Origin: Amaurobius ferox
Taxonomy: Eukaryota; Arthropoda; Arachnida; Araneae; Amaurobiidae
Direction: 5' to 3'
NCBI GenBank assembly: GCA_951213105.1
Contig: OX578155.1
Span: forward strand, 36,866,484 to 36,930,483
Length of the DNA: 64,000 bases
Part shown: positions 23,387-35,114 of the stretch, piece by piece
How the letters are laid out: each line of letters opens with the position of its first letter
Position numbering within the stretch: the first letter of the stretch is position 1
Translations under genes and position numbers: made by a program
The notes under the pieces: model-generated
The model's database searches: none
What the model was told of the DNA's origin: nothing
What the model saw: only the letters and a program-made list of their open reading frames with translations

Positions 23387-26059
23387 ATGGCGAGTAAAAC
23401 CTATGATCATTTAAAAATATTGTCGTGGAATGCCAATGGGCTCCGCGGCAAAATCACAGAACTGCGTAGCTTTGTTTAGAATAATAACATTGACATAATT
23501 CTGGTCCAAGAGATAAAACCTGGCCCCCGCCCCCCCCCTCAAAATTGCTAATTATTTTAATTATACTGCCCATCGTACCACCCCTTCTAATCCTCGGTCC
23601 TCCTATGCAGGAGGAGTCTCAGTCTACATAAAACGTAATTTGCCTCATCATGAACTTAATCCCGTTAGTACTACTACTATTGAAAATAAAATGATTCAAC
23701 TCTCCCTTCCTAACTACCCCCCCATCATCGTTGGTTCCATCTATATTAAGCCTGCTAGAAGCACTGACATTACCCCGGACCTCCACAGTATCTGCAACAT
23801 TAATCATCGGGTCATCCTTCTTGGTGATTATAACGCACATAGCCCCCTTTGGAACTGTCGTAGGAGAAATTCTTACGGTACTGCTCTGCAAAACTTCATC
23901 TCTGCCAGTGGAATCCATCTTGCTGTCCCTGACCTACCCACCCATTACTCCCACTCTCCTTACCCCTCCACCATTGATCTTGGTCTTCTTAAAAATATAC
24001 AGTTACCTTATACAATTAAAACGCTTAATGAACTTAGTTCTGACCACCTCCCCATCCTCCTTTCCCTTCAGCTAAACTCCCTTCTCCCTGTCTCCAGCCT
24101 CCCTTCCACTATTAATTGGAAAAATTTTAAAAATAATCTAAGAAATACCTCCCTGCTCATCCCTAAAATTGACTGCACCGCTGACATTGATAATGCAGCA
24201 CATAATATCACGCACGAAATCCAAATCTCCCTGGCTAAAGCATCCACCACCCGCCCCCCCCCTGTATAACTCCCTTCCACATAGCATTCAGATCCAAATT
24301 GTCTACAGAAATTTTGTCCGCCGTCTTTGGCAAGTAACTAGGGATCCTCGCACTAAAAACCATCTTAACATTGTTAACAGAAAAGTTAGAATAGCCATTC
24401 AAAACTATAGCCAAAACAAATGGAAAAACTATATTGAGTCCCTCTCCCCCTCCGACAGAAGCATCTGGAAAGAGATTAAAAGAATTAAGAAACCTTACAC
24501 GCAGCTCCCCCCCCTCCTCTCCCATTCTGGTACCGCTTTCTCCGAACGGGACAAAGCAAATGCTATCGCAAATTGCTATGTGAAGCAATTTGCGATCGAT
24601 ATCCCGAACTCCGAATTTCATAATCAAGTACAAAACTCTGTTAACAACTTTCTTTCGTCCCCCCCCCACCCGGTCCCTCCCACCTCGGTTGATGAAGTGT
24701 TAGAAATCATTCATAAATTGAAAAACAAAAAATCCCCTGGAATTGATAAGATCTCTAATAGGGCCCTTAAGGCCCTCCCCCTTAACATTATTTTTTATAT
24801 TGTTTTAATGATTAACGCCATTCTAAAATTTTGCCACTTTCCCTCCTGCTGGAAGACTGCTGTAGTCATACCTTGTTTAAAGCCCGGTGCTGACCCCTCT
24901 AACCCTGTGTCCTACCGCCCCATCTCCCTCCTCCCTTCTCTTAGTAAAATCACTGAAAGAATAATTCAAACTAGGCTTTACAAATTCATCAGCGACAAAG
25001 ATATAATTATCCCGGAGCAATTTGGATTCCGTCCCTTGCATTCCACCACCCATCAGCTCCTCAGAGTAGTTGAATTCACTGCTAATGCAATCAAAAATAA
25101 AAATCAAGTAGGTGCCCTTCTGCTGGATGTCGAAAAGGCATTCGACAAGACGTGGACCGCCGGAATAATCTATAAATTAATCCAACTTAACTTCCCCCCC
25201 CCTTCATAAAAATTTTAAACTCTTATCTTCTAAACAGGTCATTCCACGTACGTACCCTTAATACCCTCTCAGATATCAAACCCATCCAGGCAGGAGTTCC
25301 TCAAGGATCCATCCTAGGGCCCCTTCTTTTTAATCTGTATGTAAACGATATCCCCCGCTCCCCCAACACCGCCATTTGCTTATATGCAGATGACACCTGC
25401 ATAATTTCCTCCCATAAAAACATAAATTATCTTCACACCCAGTTGCAAAGTCATATAAACATTCTTATAAATTTTTATGATAAATGGAAAATAAAAATTA
25501 ATGCAAACAAATCTCAAGCTGTTTTTCTGTCCGGTGCCCGTATTCCCCCCCCCCCTTAATGTTTAAAAATCAGCCTATTCCTTTCTCACGTACAGCCAAG
25601 TACCTCGGAGTCCATTTGGACAGCCGACTTACTTGGCGTACGCACTTTGAGTACGTTATAAAGAAATCTAGAAAACTCGTCGGATCATTAAACCATCTGC
25701 TTTTCTCTAAAGAACTTGATGTCAGTAATAAAATTCTTCTGTACAAGAGCATAATGCAGCCGATTCTTTTATATGCATGCCCAATTTGGGGGTATGCATG
25801 TAAAACGAATATACAAAAACTTCAAACTGAACAAAACCGCATCCTTCGTATCATTCGGAAAACTCCTCGCTACCTGCGAAATGATATCATCCATAAAGAT
25901 TACAAAATTAAAACTATTAAACAGGCTATCAAAAAACAAACAAAAAAATTTTTTCGTGACATACCTAAAATCCCTAATGAATCTTTGTTTAATCTTCAGG
26001 ATTATGACCCTCGGGCGAACAGAAAGCGTCCCAGAGCAGTCTTGTATGAACCTCCTTAG
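23387..26059 (+). pseudogene. JkA ORF2 (AP endonuclease + reverse transcriptase), frame-broken
   Basis: Start ATG 23387 (ASKTYDHLKILSWNANGLRG). Endonuclease motifs: GDYNAHSPLWNC near 23825 and SSDHLPI near 24040. RT motifs: YRPISLLPSLSKI near 24915, FGFRPLHSTTHQLLR near 25020, and catalytic YADD near 25383; the C-terminal region ends at TAG 26057-26059. Breaks: a TAG near 23478 and frame changes at C tracts near 23527, 24252, 25192 and 25546. Every frame change but the single TAG coincides with a C run. Confidence 0.88.
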
Positions 26060-26393
26060 GCTTTGTTTGTAACTATCGCATTCCCAGTCTGCTTATTGTG
26101 CAATTCTCTTGTAAATTTTTCATAATCATGCATCTATTTCACAAACACTTCCCCCCCTAATTTGTAAATTTTCTTAACGTTGCTTGTTGTATCTCAACTA
26201 GCAGCTAGATGGCAGCACTGCTGCACCCTTGTTTTCACTCCCCTTCCAATAAGGAAGGACTGGACAATGCTGTCCTTTTTGAACGAATCAGATTACTTTG
26301 CTCAAATGATTGTAAGTGTACATACATTATCCACAGATCGGAGGTGAAAGCCCTCGGGCTAGGTACTCCTGCACGCGAACAACATCTCCTCGG
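26060..26393 (+). other. JkA 3' UTR with terminal hairpin
   Basis: Non-coding 3' region. Near the end, AGCC-CTCG-GGCT (26349-26360) is followed by AGGTACTCC and about 33 nt to the terminus. The same arrangement closes copy 2 (AGCC-TTCG-GGCT at 46586-46597). Confidence 0.75.
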
Positions 26394-26404
26394 TAGGAGT
26401 TGTC

Positions 26405-26539
26405 ATTAGTAGGGTCAATTCTTGGCCTGAAAGTAACCGATGATGACTGCGGGTGATGATTTATGTGAATTATATCCCTCGGTGTCTATGGGATCGCAAC
26501 GCCCATAGGCATTCATGTCTGAGTCTTCTACTAATGACC
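26405..26539 (+). ncRNA. RNA-X copy separated from its promoter by a JkA element
   Basis: The RNA sequence is complete (both C-like boxes, hairpin, D box, terminal stem), but only 10 bp of native upstream sequence remains. Upstream is the 3' UTR of a JkA LINE. It lacks the -59 motif and is probably silent unless the LINE supplies a promoter. Confidence 0.6.
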
Positions 26540-27303
26540 ATCTTAAAAGAAAAATATGTCAAGTGTATGACCTAATGTGTTTTCACATCACTAAAAGGGA
26601 TGAACATTCAGATACCTATACAATTATGCTTTCAAAAATATTTCTATTTATTTTTTAATATATGAATTGGCTATATCTTAATTAAGCCTTTATATATTGC
26701 GAAAATACGACTGGAGATTATATTTTCAGTAAATTAAGAAATAATATATCGTATAAGGATGTCGATTTAATCTGACTGCAGTTTTCAGCTTAAATTAAAA
26801 ACGGTTTACTTATTAGAAGTTTTAAAATATTGAGGAAACAGTTGACCGATCCTTGCCATGTCCCCATTCACCTGAAATGTTTTCAAGAAATAACCATTTC
26901 GCATTTATATTAAAATAATGTTTACTGAAGGTTTTATTTCTACACAAGAGCTGTGACAGTTTTAATGTCATTGAAATAATTATGTTGAAAAAGTAGCAAT
27001 ATTGTGCAATCAAGAACTTTGGAGCAGTTTACTGTCGTCTAATTGCCTAATCACTGAATCCAGAATATACATTTGAGAGAATACTCATCTTTTGGGATAC
27101 ACAGAGATTCCATTGGCGGAATGTGTTTATGGTAGATAGTGCACAACTTATTATTTTATATATCATAGTGGACATAATATTAATAATCTGGCATTGTATC
27201 CAGTGCTACATTAAGTTCGTCAATAGAGCATTTGCAGTTTATTCAGGGTCTATTATAAAAGTTTTGCGTTTGACTTATTTGAACTAAAGATATCAGACAG
27301 GCA
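26540..27303. other. unit spacer between RNA-X and U3
   Basis: Colinear with 19893-20657, with scattered substitutions. No gene seen. Confidence 0.6.
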
Positions 27304-27313
27304 TCTACCAGAA
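27304..27313 (+). promoter_or_regulatory. U3 promoter motif now upstream of a JkB LINE
   Basis: TCTACCAGAA exactly 59 bp before 27363, the first base of the JkB element. The U3 gene that it served begins, truncated, 5.2 kb downstream. A transcript started at the U3 +1 position would start on the first base of the LINE. Confidence 0.7.
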
Positions 27314-27420
27314 ATGAAGGAAAGTAAATGATTTCAGTAGTTTTTCTCCCTCAGGTTAGAGTTCGTTTTTCCCACGTGGTTGTGCTTTTCGTACTTCGAG
27401 TTATTTGACCCTGATTTATG

Positions 27421-29502
27421 ATGGATCTTGACAACGACCTATTGGAGAAGACGAAGGAAGTTGCTAGTGAGCTCGAGGGTGACGATGCTCGGCCTCTCAA
27501 GGATGCAATGGATGCGTATCTTGGACGCCTGCCGGACGCTGGACTTCTTGCCGCAAAGACCCAGGAAGTGAAGGATGCGGTGAACTATTGTGGAATGGTG
27601 ATCTACGTGCTGACACTGCATATCCAGGATATGCTCAAGTATGGACTCCTCGGACAGGACAAGGACCAAGTCTCCCGGATTCTAGGTTCGTTCAATTTTG
27701 TGAATTCTTTTTTGTTCTGCTGTGACATTGGTAAATTTAGAAATTGTGATAGTGATATTTATGTGATCTTTAACTCAGTTGAGGAGTATAATGATAGAGT
27801 AATTAGAGCTAAACTGTTAGTGTTAGGACTAATAAATGAAATTAAACTTATTGACAAAACTGAAACGGTTGTAAATCCATGTAAAAGGGCTAGGATAGAG
27901 GAGTCTCACACTGAGGGAACTCCTACTAAAAACCAGGATGGAAATTTAAAATTAAAATCTAATGACCATGATAACATGGACTGTAATGCTGCTAGTGATA
28001 GTGTTGTAAATGAAAAGGTTAGTGATAATGTTGTAACTGTAAATGAAAAAGTTAAAACTAAGACTTATGCTGAAATTGCCGCGCAACCGGTTCAATTTAA
28101 GAGTGCACCTAAACCTAAAGCGGTTGAAAATAGTGTTAGAGAAAATATTATGGAGGTAGAAAAAAAAGAACCAAAAGCAGAATGTTTCTTCATAAAGTTT
28201 AGAGACAACTACCAGGCTCTCCTTAAAAAGCTAAATGAAATTACAGGCAATAAAGTATCTGGCAAACTCTCAGGAGATATGCTCAAACTCATACCCAATG
28301 ACGCTGACTCCTATAGGGTTGTTCAGCGCCATTTGACTAGCGAGAAAATCCCCTTCCATAGTTTAAACCTAAAAACTGAAAGGCCAAAAAAGGTAGTTTT
28401 GAAGGGGCTACCAACTAACTATGACATTGAGGAGATTAAAATGACGCTAACATCCATTGGATTAGATGTAGTCCGGGTTTCTCAATTGAGAAACACAAAA
28501 ACAAGATTACCCCTGCCGATCTTCTTACACAGCCTTAGGCCCACGGAAGACTGGCAGAGGATTTACAGACTGACAAGGTTAGGATACTTGGCTGTGAAGG
28601 TAGAGGCCTTCAGAGCACGGGGCTTTAAGATTTGCTACCGGTGCCAGCAGTTCAACCACTCCTCTGAGAACTGCAGTATGCCACCAAAGTGCCTGAAATG
28701 TGCATAAGATCATTTCACACGGGACTGCCAGAGACCCAGGACAGAGAAGGCAACGTGTGCAAATTGTAATGGAGACCATCCAGCGAACTTCAGGCAATGC
28801 CCGAAGAACCCCTGGAACAGAGGAAAGGCACCGGAGTATGGCCCCCCTCCCCCAAAAAATCAGATACCACCTTGGAGGCAAAAGGCCCTCGGACTAAACC
28901 CCCAGGCACCCCCTCAGGGCTCCTCGCACATAGTGCCACAGGAAAAAAGACACCAACCTTCAGCACCTACCAGATCGGTGCAAGAGCAGGCCCCCAAACC
29001 TTCGACCTCCAGAGAATTGACCCTGGAGGAAGTAAGAGCAGCTACAGCCTACAGCTGCCATTAAAAAGAGATCGGAAATAGAAAAAGCCAGACAGGCAAA
29101 GGATAGGCTTGACATTAAGGTTGAGGATTGGAAACAAAATAAACGAGTCAGGGATGAAGAGATCGCGCAAACCCAGCCGTTAGTTAAAACGGGTGAAAAA
29201 AGCAAAAAACTATCGAGTTCCAAAAGGACACTCACAAAAAAGTGCAAACCGCGGTTGAGGCTGAGGAAATGGAAGCTGAGACTGAACCGACTGATAAATC
29301 TGATGCTGAAAAGATGGAGGATATCATCAACCTCATCAGAGGATTTATTAGCATGTTCAATCTAGACGACATAAAACATCTGTTGATGCAGTTCGCAGAG
29401 TTAGTACAAAAAAAGAGCGATCCTATGGTAATGGTCTTTGAGGCCCTTAAAATAATCGCGGACTTTAAAAATAACAGTGAGAATCAAACCCGTCATGGCT
29501 AG
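27421..29502 (+). pseudogene. JkB copy 1 ORF1, broken by nonsense and indels
   Basis: ATG at 27418/27421 (MDLDNDLLEK). The N-terminal helical region, the PRE_C2HC-type region and the first zinc knuckle (CYRCQQFNHSSENC) are readable to a TAA at 28705-28707. Copy 2 has a sense codon (GAA) at that place. The second and third knuckles, the coiled-coil and the C-terminal helical domain continue downstream with further frame changes, including near the C run at about 28843. The last segment (29242-29502) ends at a TAG that overlaps the ORF2 start. Confidence 0.88.
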
Positions 29503-32182
29503 GTCCCAAAAAGAATCCTTAAAAATAATATTTTGGAATGCGAACGGCATATCTCCAAGAATAAATGAACTTAGGAACTATGTAAATGAAAATGACGTAG
29601 ACGCCTTATTAATTCAGGAAACGAAAGTTAGAGAAAGTAAAAAACTAAACATAGCCAACTATATATGCTATCATAATCTTAGCTCAAATACTAATGCTAG
29701 AACGCCCCATGGAGGAACAGCAGTATACATTAAAAGAAATATTCCCCACGAGGAACTAAACAACATAAATCTTCAAGGTATAGAAAATACTAGTATAAAA
29801 ATTAAAATTAATAATACTAGCCCGTTTATCCTAACCTCAACATATGTCAAAAATATGAGTAGAGTAGATGTAGCTGCGCAACTGGAACTGCTTTTCGCGC
29901 GATATCCAAACACTATACTCGCAGGCGACTTCAACGCGCACCACCGAGCGTGGGGCTGTAGGAGAGCCAATTCACGCGGTACACAGATACACAGACTGCT
30001 GAACACGACAAACACTAACATTATTGTACCGTCGACACCAACCTGCTTCTCAGGCGCCAACGGCTCATTTATAGACTTTGTCCTAACGCGAAACATAGAT
30101 TACGCTCACACTATTAGTACCTTGGATGAATTCGACTCGGATCATCTGCCGGTACTGGTGACATTCGACCTGAACACACCTCTTCCAGCCTCTTTGGGAC
30201 AAGAGAGGGTCAACTGGGAAGTATTCAAAAGAGCACTCTTCGAGCCGCACTTAGCAGTACCTAACATAATGAGCACGGCGGATATTGACTCTGCCACGCA
30301 CACACTCACAACAGAAATCAAGAGAGCAATTGCCTCTGCCACAACACATCGTGAGTCTCCAAAAATGCCCACACTTTCCCACCATGTCAAACAATTAGTC
30401 AGGCAAAGAAACAGAATACGTAAGACATGGCAGGCTAACAGAGACCCCGCCCTTAAAAGGGAGCTTAACAGACTCACGTGCAAAGTCAGGGAAAAAATTG
30501 TCGCAGAAAAGCAGCAACAGTATAAAGAACTAATCGAATCCCTTAGCCCAGAAGACGTATCGCTCTGGCAATTCGCAAAAAGACTCAGGAAACCTCAAAT
30601 TAAGCTCCCGCCACTAATAGATGGTGCTAAAATCGCGTACTCAGACGAGGAAAAAGCCGAGGCGCTCGCAAGCCATTATGAAAAACAATTCCAACCAAAC
30701 CACGATCTAATGTGTCAGGACACCCTAAGAATGGTCAGACAAACTTTAAATAATTTCAGGAATTCCCCGGTAACGGCTGAGATTAGCCCAGCCACCCCGC
30801 AGGAGATAGTAGAAATCATTAAAAATCTCAAAAACCGTAAAAGCCCAGGGCACGACAAAATCAGAAATATTGCGGTTAAAAACCTACCCTTAAACGTAAT
30901 ATGTTACTTGACAATCTTAATAAATAAAATATTAAAACTAAACTATTTTCCCAAAGAATGGAAGGAAGCGATAATTATAGCAATCCATAAGCCTGGTGAG
31001 GATGCCACAATTCCAGCCAACTATAGACCAATTAGCTTGCTACCGACACTTAGTAAAATTACTGAGAAAATTATTCTTAAGAGACTGAACACGCACCTTA
31101 GTGAGAATGACATTATCATTCCGGAGCAGTTTGGATTTCGGCCAAAGCACTCCACCACTCATCAATTGCTGAGAGTGGTAGAGTACATATCTTCTGGTCT
31201 CAATAACAAGACACCCACAGCTGCGATTTTTCTGGACATACAAAAAGCCTTTGATAAAGTATGGCACTGTGGATTAGCATACAAATTGATCACTTTAAAA
31301 GTCCCTGACGCTATTGTCAAACTTTTAATCTCATACTTAAATAACAGACACTTTCAAGTAAGAGTAGGAGGTAACTTATCTACACCCAAGCTCATTAAAA
31401 GTAGTGTACCGCAAGGTTCTATCCTGGGCCCGACACTCTTTAACATATACCTGAACGACATCCCTAGGACTCCAAACACAGAGCTGGCACTCTATGCAGA
31501 CGACAGTGCGATACTTGCAAAACACCCCTATGTCTCAGTAATGCACAGACAGCTACAACAACACTTAGACATACTCCAAACTTGGCTGGAAAAATGGTGA
31601 ATAAAATTAAACCCCAATAAATGTCATTGGAATTATTTCTCAAGAAAACGTAAACCTCCGCCGCCTCTGTACATAAACAACCATGCCCTAAAAGCGGAAA
31701 AATCTACTAAATACCTAGGTGTAACGATAGATTCCCACCTAACCTGGAAACAGCACGTAACGAACTTAATCAAAAAAGCGTATATGGCCACAGGAGCCTT
31801 ATACCCAATGATAGGAAACGGAAATCTAAGTTATCAAAATAAACTCCTAATTTATAAATCGATCATCCGCCCGGGAATGCTGTATGCAGCACCCGTATGG
31901 GGATATGCCTGTAAAACTACAATAGACCTCCTAGAGACAAAACAAAACAAAATCCTACGGATTATCAGGAAAGCTCCCAGGTACTTAAGAAACTCGGTAA
32001 TTAGGAATGACTTCAAAATAAAAACTGTTAGAGCCCAAATTAAAAAGCTAGCGCTTAAATTTTACAGAAATTTGCCATCCGTTCCAAACGAACTGTTATT
32101 CAATCTGCATGACTATGATCATCGCAAGGCCAAATCTCGTAAGAGACCCCGCGCTGTTCTAAACATCGATAATCGGAATTAA
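29495..32182 (+). pseudogene. JkB copy 1 ORF2 (endonuclease-RT) with one nonsense codon
   Basis: It starts at ATG 29495, overlapping the ORF1 stop in the sequence CATGGCTAGG. One frame of 896 codons is interrupted only by TGA at 31598-31600, just after the RT palm (WLEKW), where copy 2 has CGA. Endonuclease motifs FWNANGI, GDFNAHHRAWG and SDHLPVL and RT motifs YRPISLLPTLSKI, FGFRPKHSTTHQLLR and YADDSA are all present. Otherwise intact, so it decayed only recently. Confidence 0.92.
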
Positions 32183-32513
32183 ATGATCCCACCTCAAACA
32201 TCTGATTTTAAAATAAAACTCGCGACTATTATTTTATAAAAAAAAAAAAAAAATATTCTAAACACTAAACTGCCAAAACGCTAGGTAACCCTTAGATCTG
32301 CATCAACCCCCCAAACTGCTTAAACTCTAAATGTGCAACAAACTGCCACACTAGGAGCTAGGACAAATAATAAAAAGTAGTAAATAAAAACCTCGAACCT
32401 CCAATTAGGGTCACTGAATTAATGTCACAGTTTGACGATAAGAACCACATATTGAAACTGGAGATTAAAGGCGCTTCGCGCCTGGTGCTCTGTCTTGTAC
32501 GACACTACGTATA
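32183..32513 (+). other. JkB copy 1 3' UTR with terminal hairpin
   Basis: Non-coding. It has an internal A-run (about 32239-32253) and a terminal GGCGC-TTC-GCGCC hairpin followed by TGGTGCTC, with about 31 nt to the end. Confidence 0.75.
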
Positions 32514-32677
32514 TTCACTCACCGAACTTCGCAGAAAACCCAACCACGATGATGTGGCAAGGGGTTTCATCCCGAGCGTGAAGCCGGCACATCAGCAACT
32601 TGTTGCTGTTGGCCATTGATGATCGCGCTCTCGACGTTTTTACGCCGAGGGAAGGATGAATCTCTGTCTGAGTGGTT
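32514..32677 (+). pseudogene. U3 snoRNA pseudogene, 5' 44 nt deleted
   Basis: It begins at TTCACTC (U3 nucleotide 45) right after the JkB element. Boxes C', C and D and the 3' end are present; the 5' domain with box A, which pairs with pre-rRNA, and the promoter are absent. It cannot act as U3 in processing. Confidence 0.92.
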
Positions 32678-34821
32678 CCCAATTATATTAAATATATGTT
32701 GTTTTAACAAGTAAATCGAAGGCAACGGAAAAGCCAACATTTCTAGCTACAAATTGTGGCCTAAATTTTAATTGCCTACTGTATGAAACACAGACTGATA
32801 TATACAGACATTAATTCATATCAAATTGGCACGCTTGGCACTGGTCGATGACGTTTTCGCCAAGACGTTCTGTTAATATAACCCTATTTGACTCTGAATG
32901 CAACCCTTACACAGCCATGCTTTCTTGTAGCGTATTACAGTGCAAAAAGATTATTTGTTAAGTGAATCGATAATTACAAGAAAGGATTACCAATTGAAAA
33001 AGCATTATCTTCAAAATGTATGTAATTTATTTTTATTTAAATGAAAAGTTTATTTGTTATCCATCCCATATTTCATCCTATGCACGTGATCATAAAAAAT
33101 GAATGATGTATTATCACTGCGGACTAGACCAAATTCCAAGAAGCAGTGGTATTATTAGTTAAAAAAACCTTTTCCGTATTTTTATAAGATGTACAAAAAT
33201 TGATATTTGGATAGCTTTTCCTAGTACAAATTAAATTGATTATGGTATTGTATAGGTATATATTTCGAATACTTTTTAATAACTAAAGCAATGGGGAAAA
33301 TACTCCGCCCCCTTGTAATTAAAGATTGAGTTCCTCAGCTTTGATCGTACATTTATGTAAAATGTTACTTGTTACAAGAATTTTAGTGTATTTAGAAAAA
33401 ATTACATTATGAGCACCTCCATAATAAATTGATAAGTAAGAAATTTAATAATCATATAGTAATCGTATAATATCATAGAAGTTTAATAATCAATAATCAT
33501 AGTTGTATAATATTACTGTCTTTTGAGTATGTTAGCTTATAATTTTTGGTGCATAACGATTTACAGTAATGTAAATGCGTCAATTTTTTATTTAGTTTAT
33601 GATTACATGAATTAAATATATAGCTATGTTTATTTATTTAAATTCACTCAAACAAATAAATATATTACAGATAAAAATATTTTTAAATGCTGATCATTTT
33701 TATAGTTTAAAAATTATAAAAGTACAGTAGCGTAATTTTTATGCCCGCATTAACATAAAACCGTCAAACGTACGATAGTCGCCAAATCTAGCAGCCGGAC
33801 TTTGTTTACATCGTAGCTCCGATGGTTGGCTCCCCGAATGCTAGTGTCCATGCGAAATCCCTTGTTAAAGATGTTGCCATGGGTTCCTATGGAAGTGATC
33901 CTTCTGAATATGGTAATCTGCGGTGCGAAATATAGTGAATATAAGAAATAGTTTGAAATCCGCGCATTGATCTGATCATATTTTGAGACACATTTTGAAG
34001 CACCGCAAGAGGTCGCTGATATCAACCGTTACGTATTTTTTCCCAAAATTTAACATTGTTGCGCACTTTGTGATTTTCAATGTCTACGTTGGAGTTTCCA
34101 TTTTACGCCTGTTTCATAGGACATACATTTGTTTACTAAGGATGGAAAATACGTATCAACAATCATTGCAAATACACCACGAATGTGTAATAAAAACCTA
34201 TTTCCAACTGTGGGATAACCCTTTTCTGACGTATCCTTTAGATGCCATTTCCACCTGTGTGTTGGTAATTTAAAATGACGTATACGTAATATCTTGAAAT
34301 GTTGGGATTACGTCACAAACACGTATCCTCAAGCATTGAAAATGAGCCTTTAAAACTTATGAATATTTCATAAATAATTATTACCAATTTGGCAACACGC
34401 ATAAGCAACCGCTGAACATTCATCATATCGCGACCTTTGCACATACATTAAAAATTTTTATTTTTGTAAAAATATCTAAAAATAAAATGTATATTGAAAT
34501 CACAGAAAAAAAAAAATAAATGATACATTAAGTAATTTACTGTAATGCACCTTTTCAATAAAGATATTAATATTAAGTTTCCTATAAGCTGACAGAAATA
34601 AATGTTTCATTATTAGACGACTGCATTAGCAGGTCAAATCTGAATGTTGTTGAATAGGTATTTCCGAATTGTATAGGGGAATTAAAAATGCCACCAAGAG
34701 AATTTTTTGGGGCATCTCCTACTACTCTCCTTAACAAAATATTGTTGTTTATTACTGTTTATGCTGCCTGGACTGACTCCTGTCCAATGCAATTTTTCTT
34801 AAATTATCCCTCCTCCCTGTG
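32678..34821. other. unit spacer between U3 and SINE
   Basis: AT-rich, no recognised gene. A GC-richer patch (33740-34030) is open in two overlapping antiparallel frames in all units, but near-identity of the units makes that uninformative. Confidence 0.5.
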
Positions 34822-35114
34822 TTGTTGTTGTTGTTGAGACCCAGACCGTCCGACCTACCAGAAAGGTGCAAGGCAACTGTTTGGACGGCCGGGAAGTGCC
34901 ACACAATTTAGACCGGAACCCAGTGGGGGAGGCATCCACAGGGACCGTACCCTACTTCCCCTACCACCAACCTCTCGGAAGGACTTACGGACCCACATGT
35001 TTAACGTGATCGTACTCCGCGTGAACACGGCGGCAGTTTTGGCAGTGGCTGGAATCGAACCCGGGCCAACCGAGTGCAACTCCAGCGCGCTAACCAATGG
35101 GCTACCGCACCCTG
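34822..35114 (-). mobile_element. tRNA-derived SINE fixed in the array unit
   Basis: Minus-strand head (GGTGCGGTAGCCCATTGG, B box GGGTTCGATTCC), body, and (CAA)n tail at the 34822 side. Perfect 10-bp target duplication CCTCCCTGTG at 34812-34821 and 35115-35124. The same insertion with the same flanks occurs in each later unit, so it entered one unit before the array was amplified or homogenised. Confidence 0.93.

Larger units (their letters stand above)
21355..26393 (+). mobile_element. Jockey-clade LINE, family JkA, copy 1 (3' end joined at -10 of RNA-X)
   Basis: It contains ORF1 with zinc knuckles, ORF2 with AP-type endonuclease and RT, and a ~330-bp 3' UTR ending in an AGCC-CTCG-GGCT hairpin (26349-26360) with no poly(A). 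The 3' junction is followed by (T)AGGAGTTGTCATTAG, so it lies at -10 of RNA-X. The left junction is not the matching target duplication but unit sequence ~4 kb upstream, so the 5' end and the intervening unit DNA were deleted or exchanged. The element has many C-homopolymers, and its frames break mostly at these. Confidence 0.9.
27363..32513 (+). mobile_element. Jockey-clade LINE, family JkB, copy 1, inserted at U3 +1
   Basis: The left junction is exactly at U3 +1 (AGGTTAGAGT is followed by element sequence). The 5' UTR is ~190 bp shorter than in copy 2 (39390), so this copy is 5'-truncated. ORF1 and ORF2 follow, then a 3' UTR with hairpin GGCGC-TTC-GCGCC (32470-32482). The right junction falls at U3 nucleotide 45, so 44 nt of U3 and the expected target duplication are missing: a target-site deletion. 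Confidence 0.9.

Noticed and set aside
33750..34273. Overlapping antiparallel frames of about 91-96 codons in every unit
   Set aside because: The units are nearly identical, so frame conservation is not evidence of selection. No domain or start context was recognised.
35040..35112. Genuine tRNA gene
   Set aside because: Only a tRNA-like head with A and B boxes is present, no cloverleaf with a proper 3' acceptor strand, and it continues into a SINE body with target duplications.
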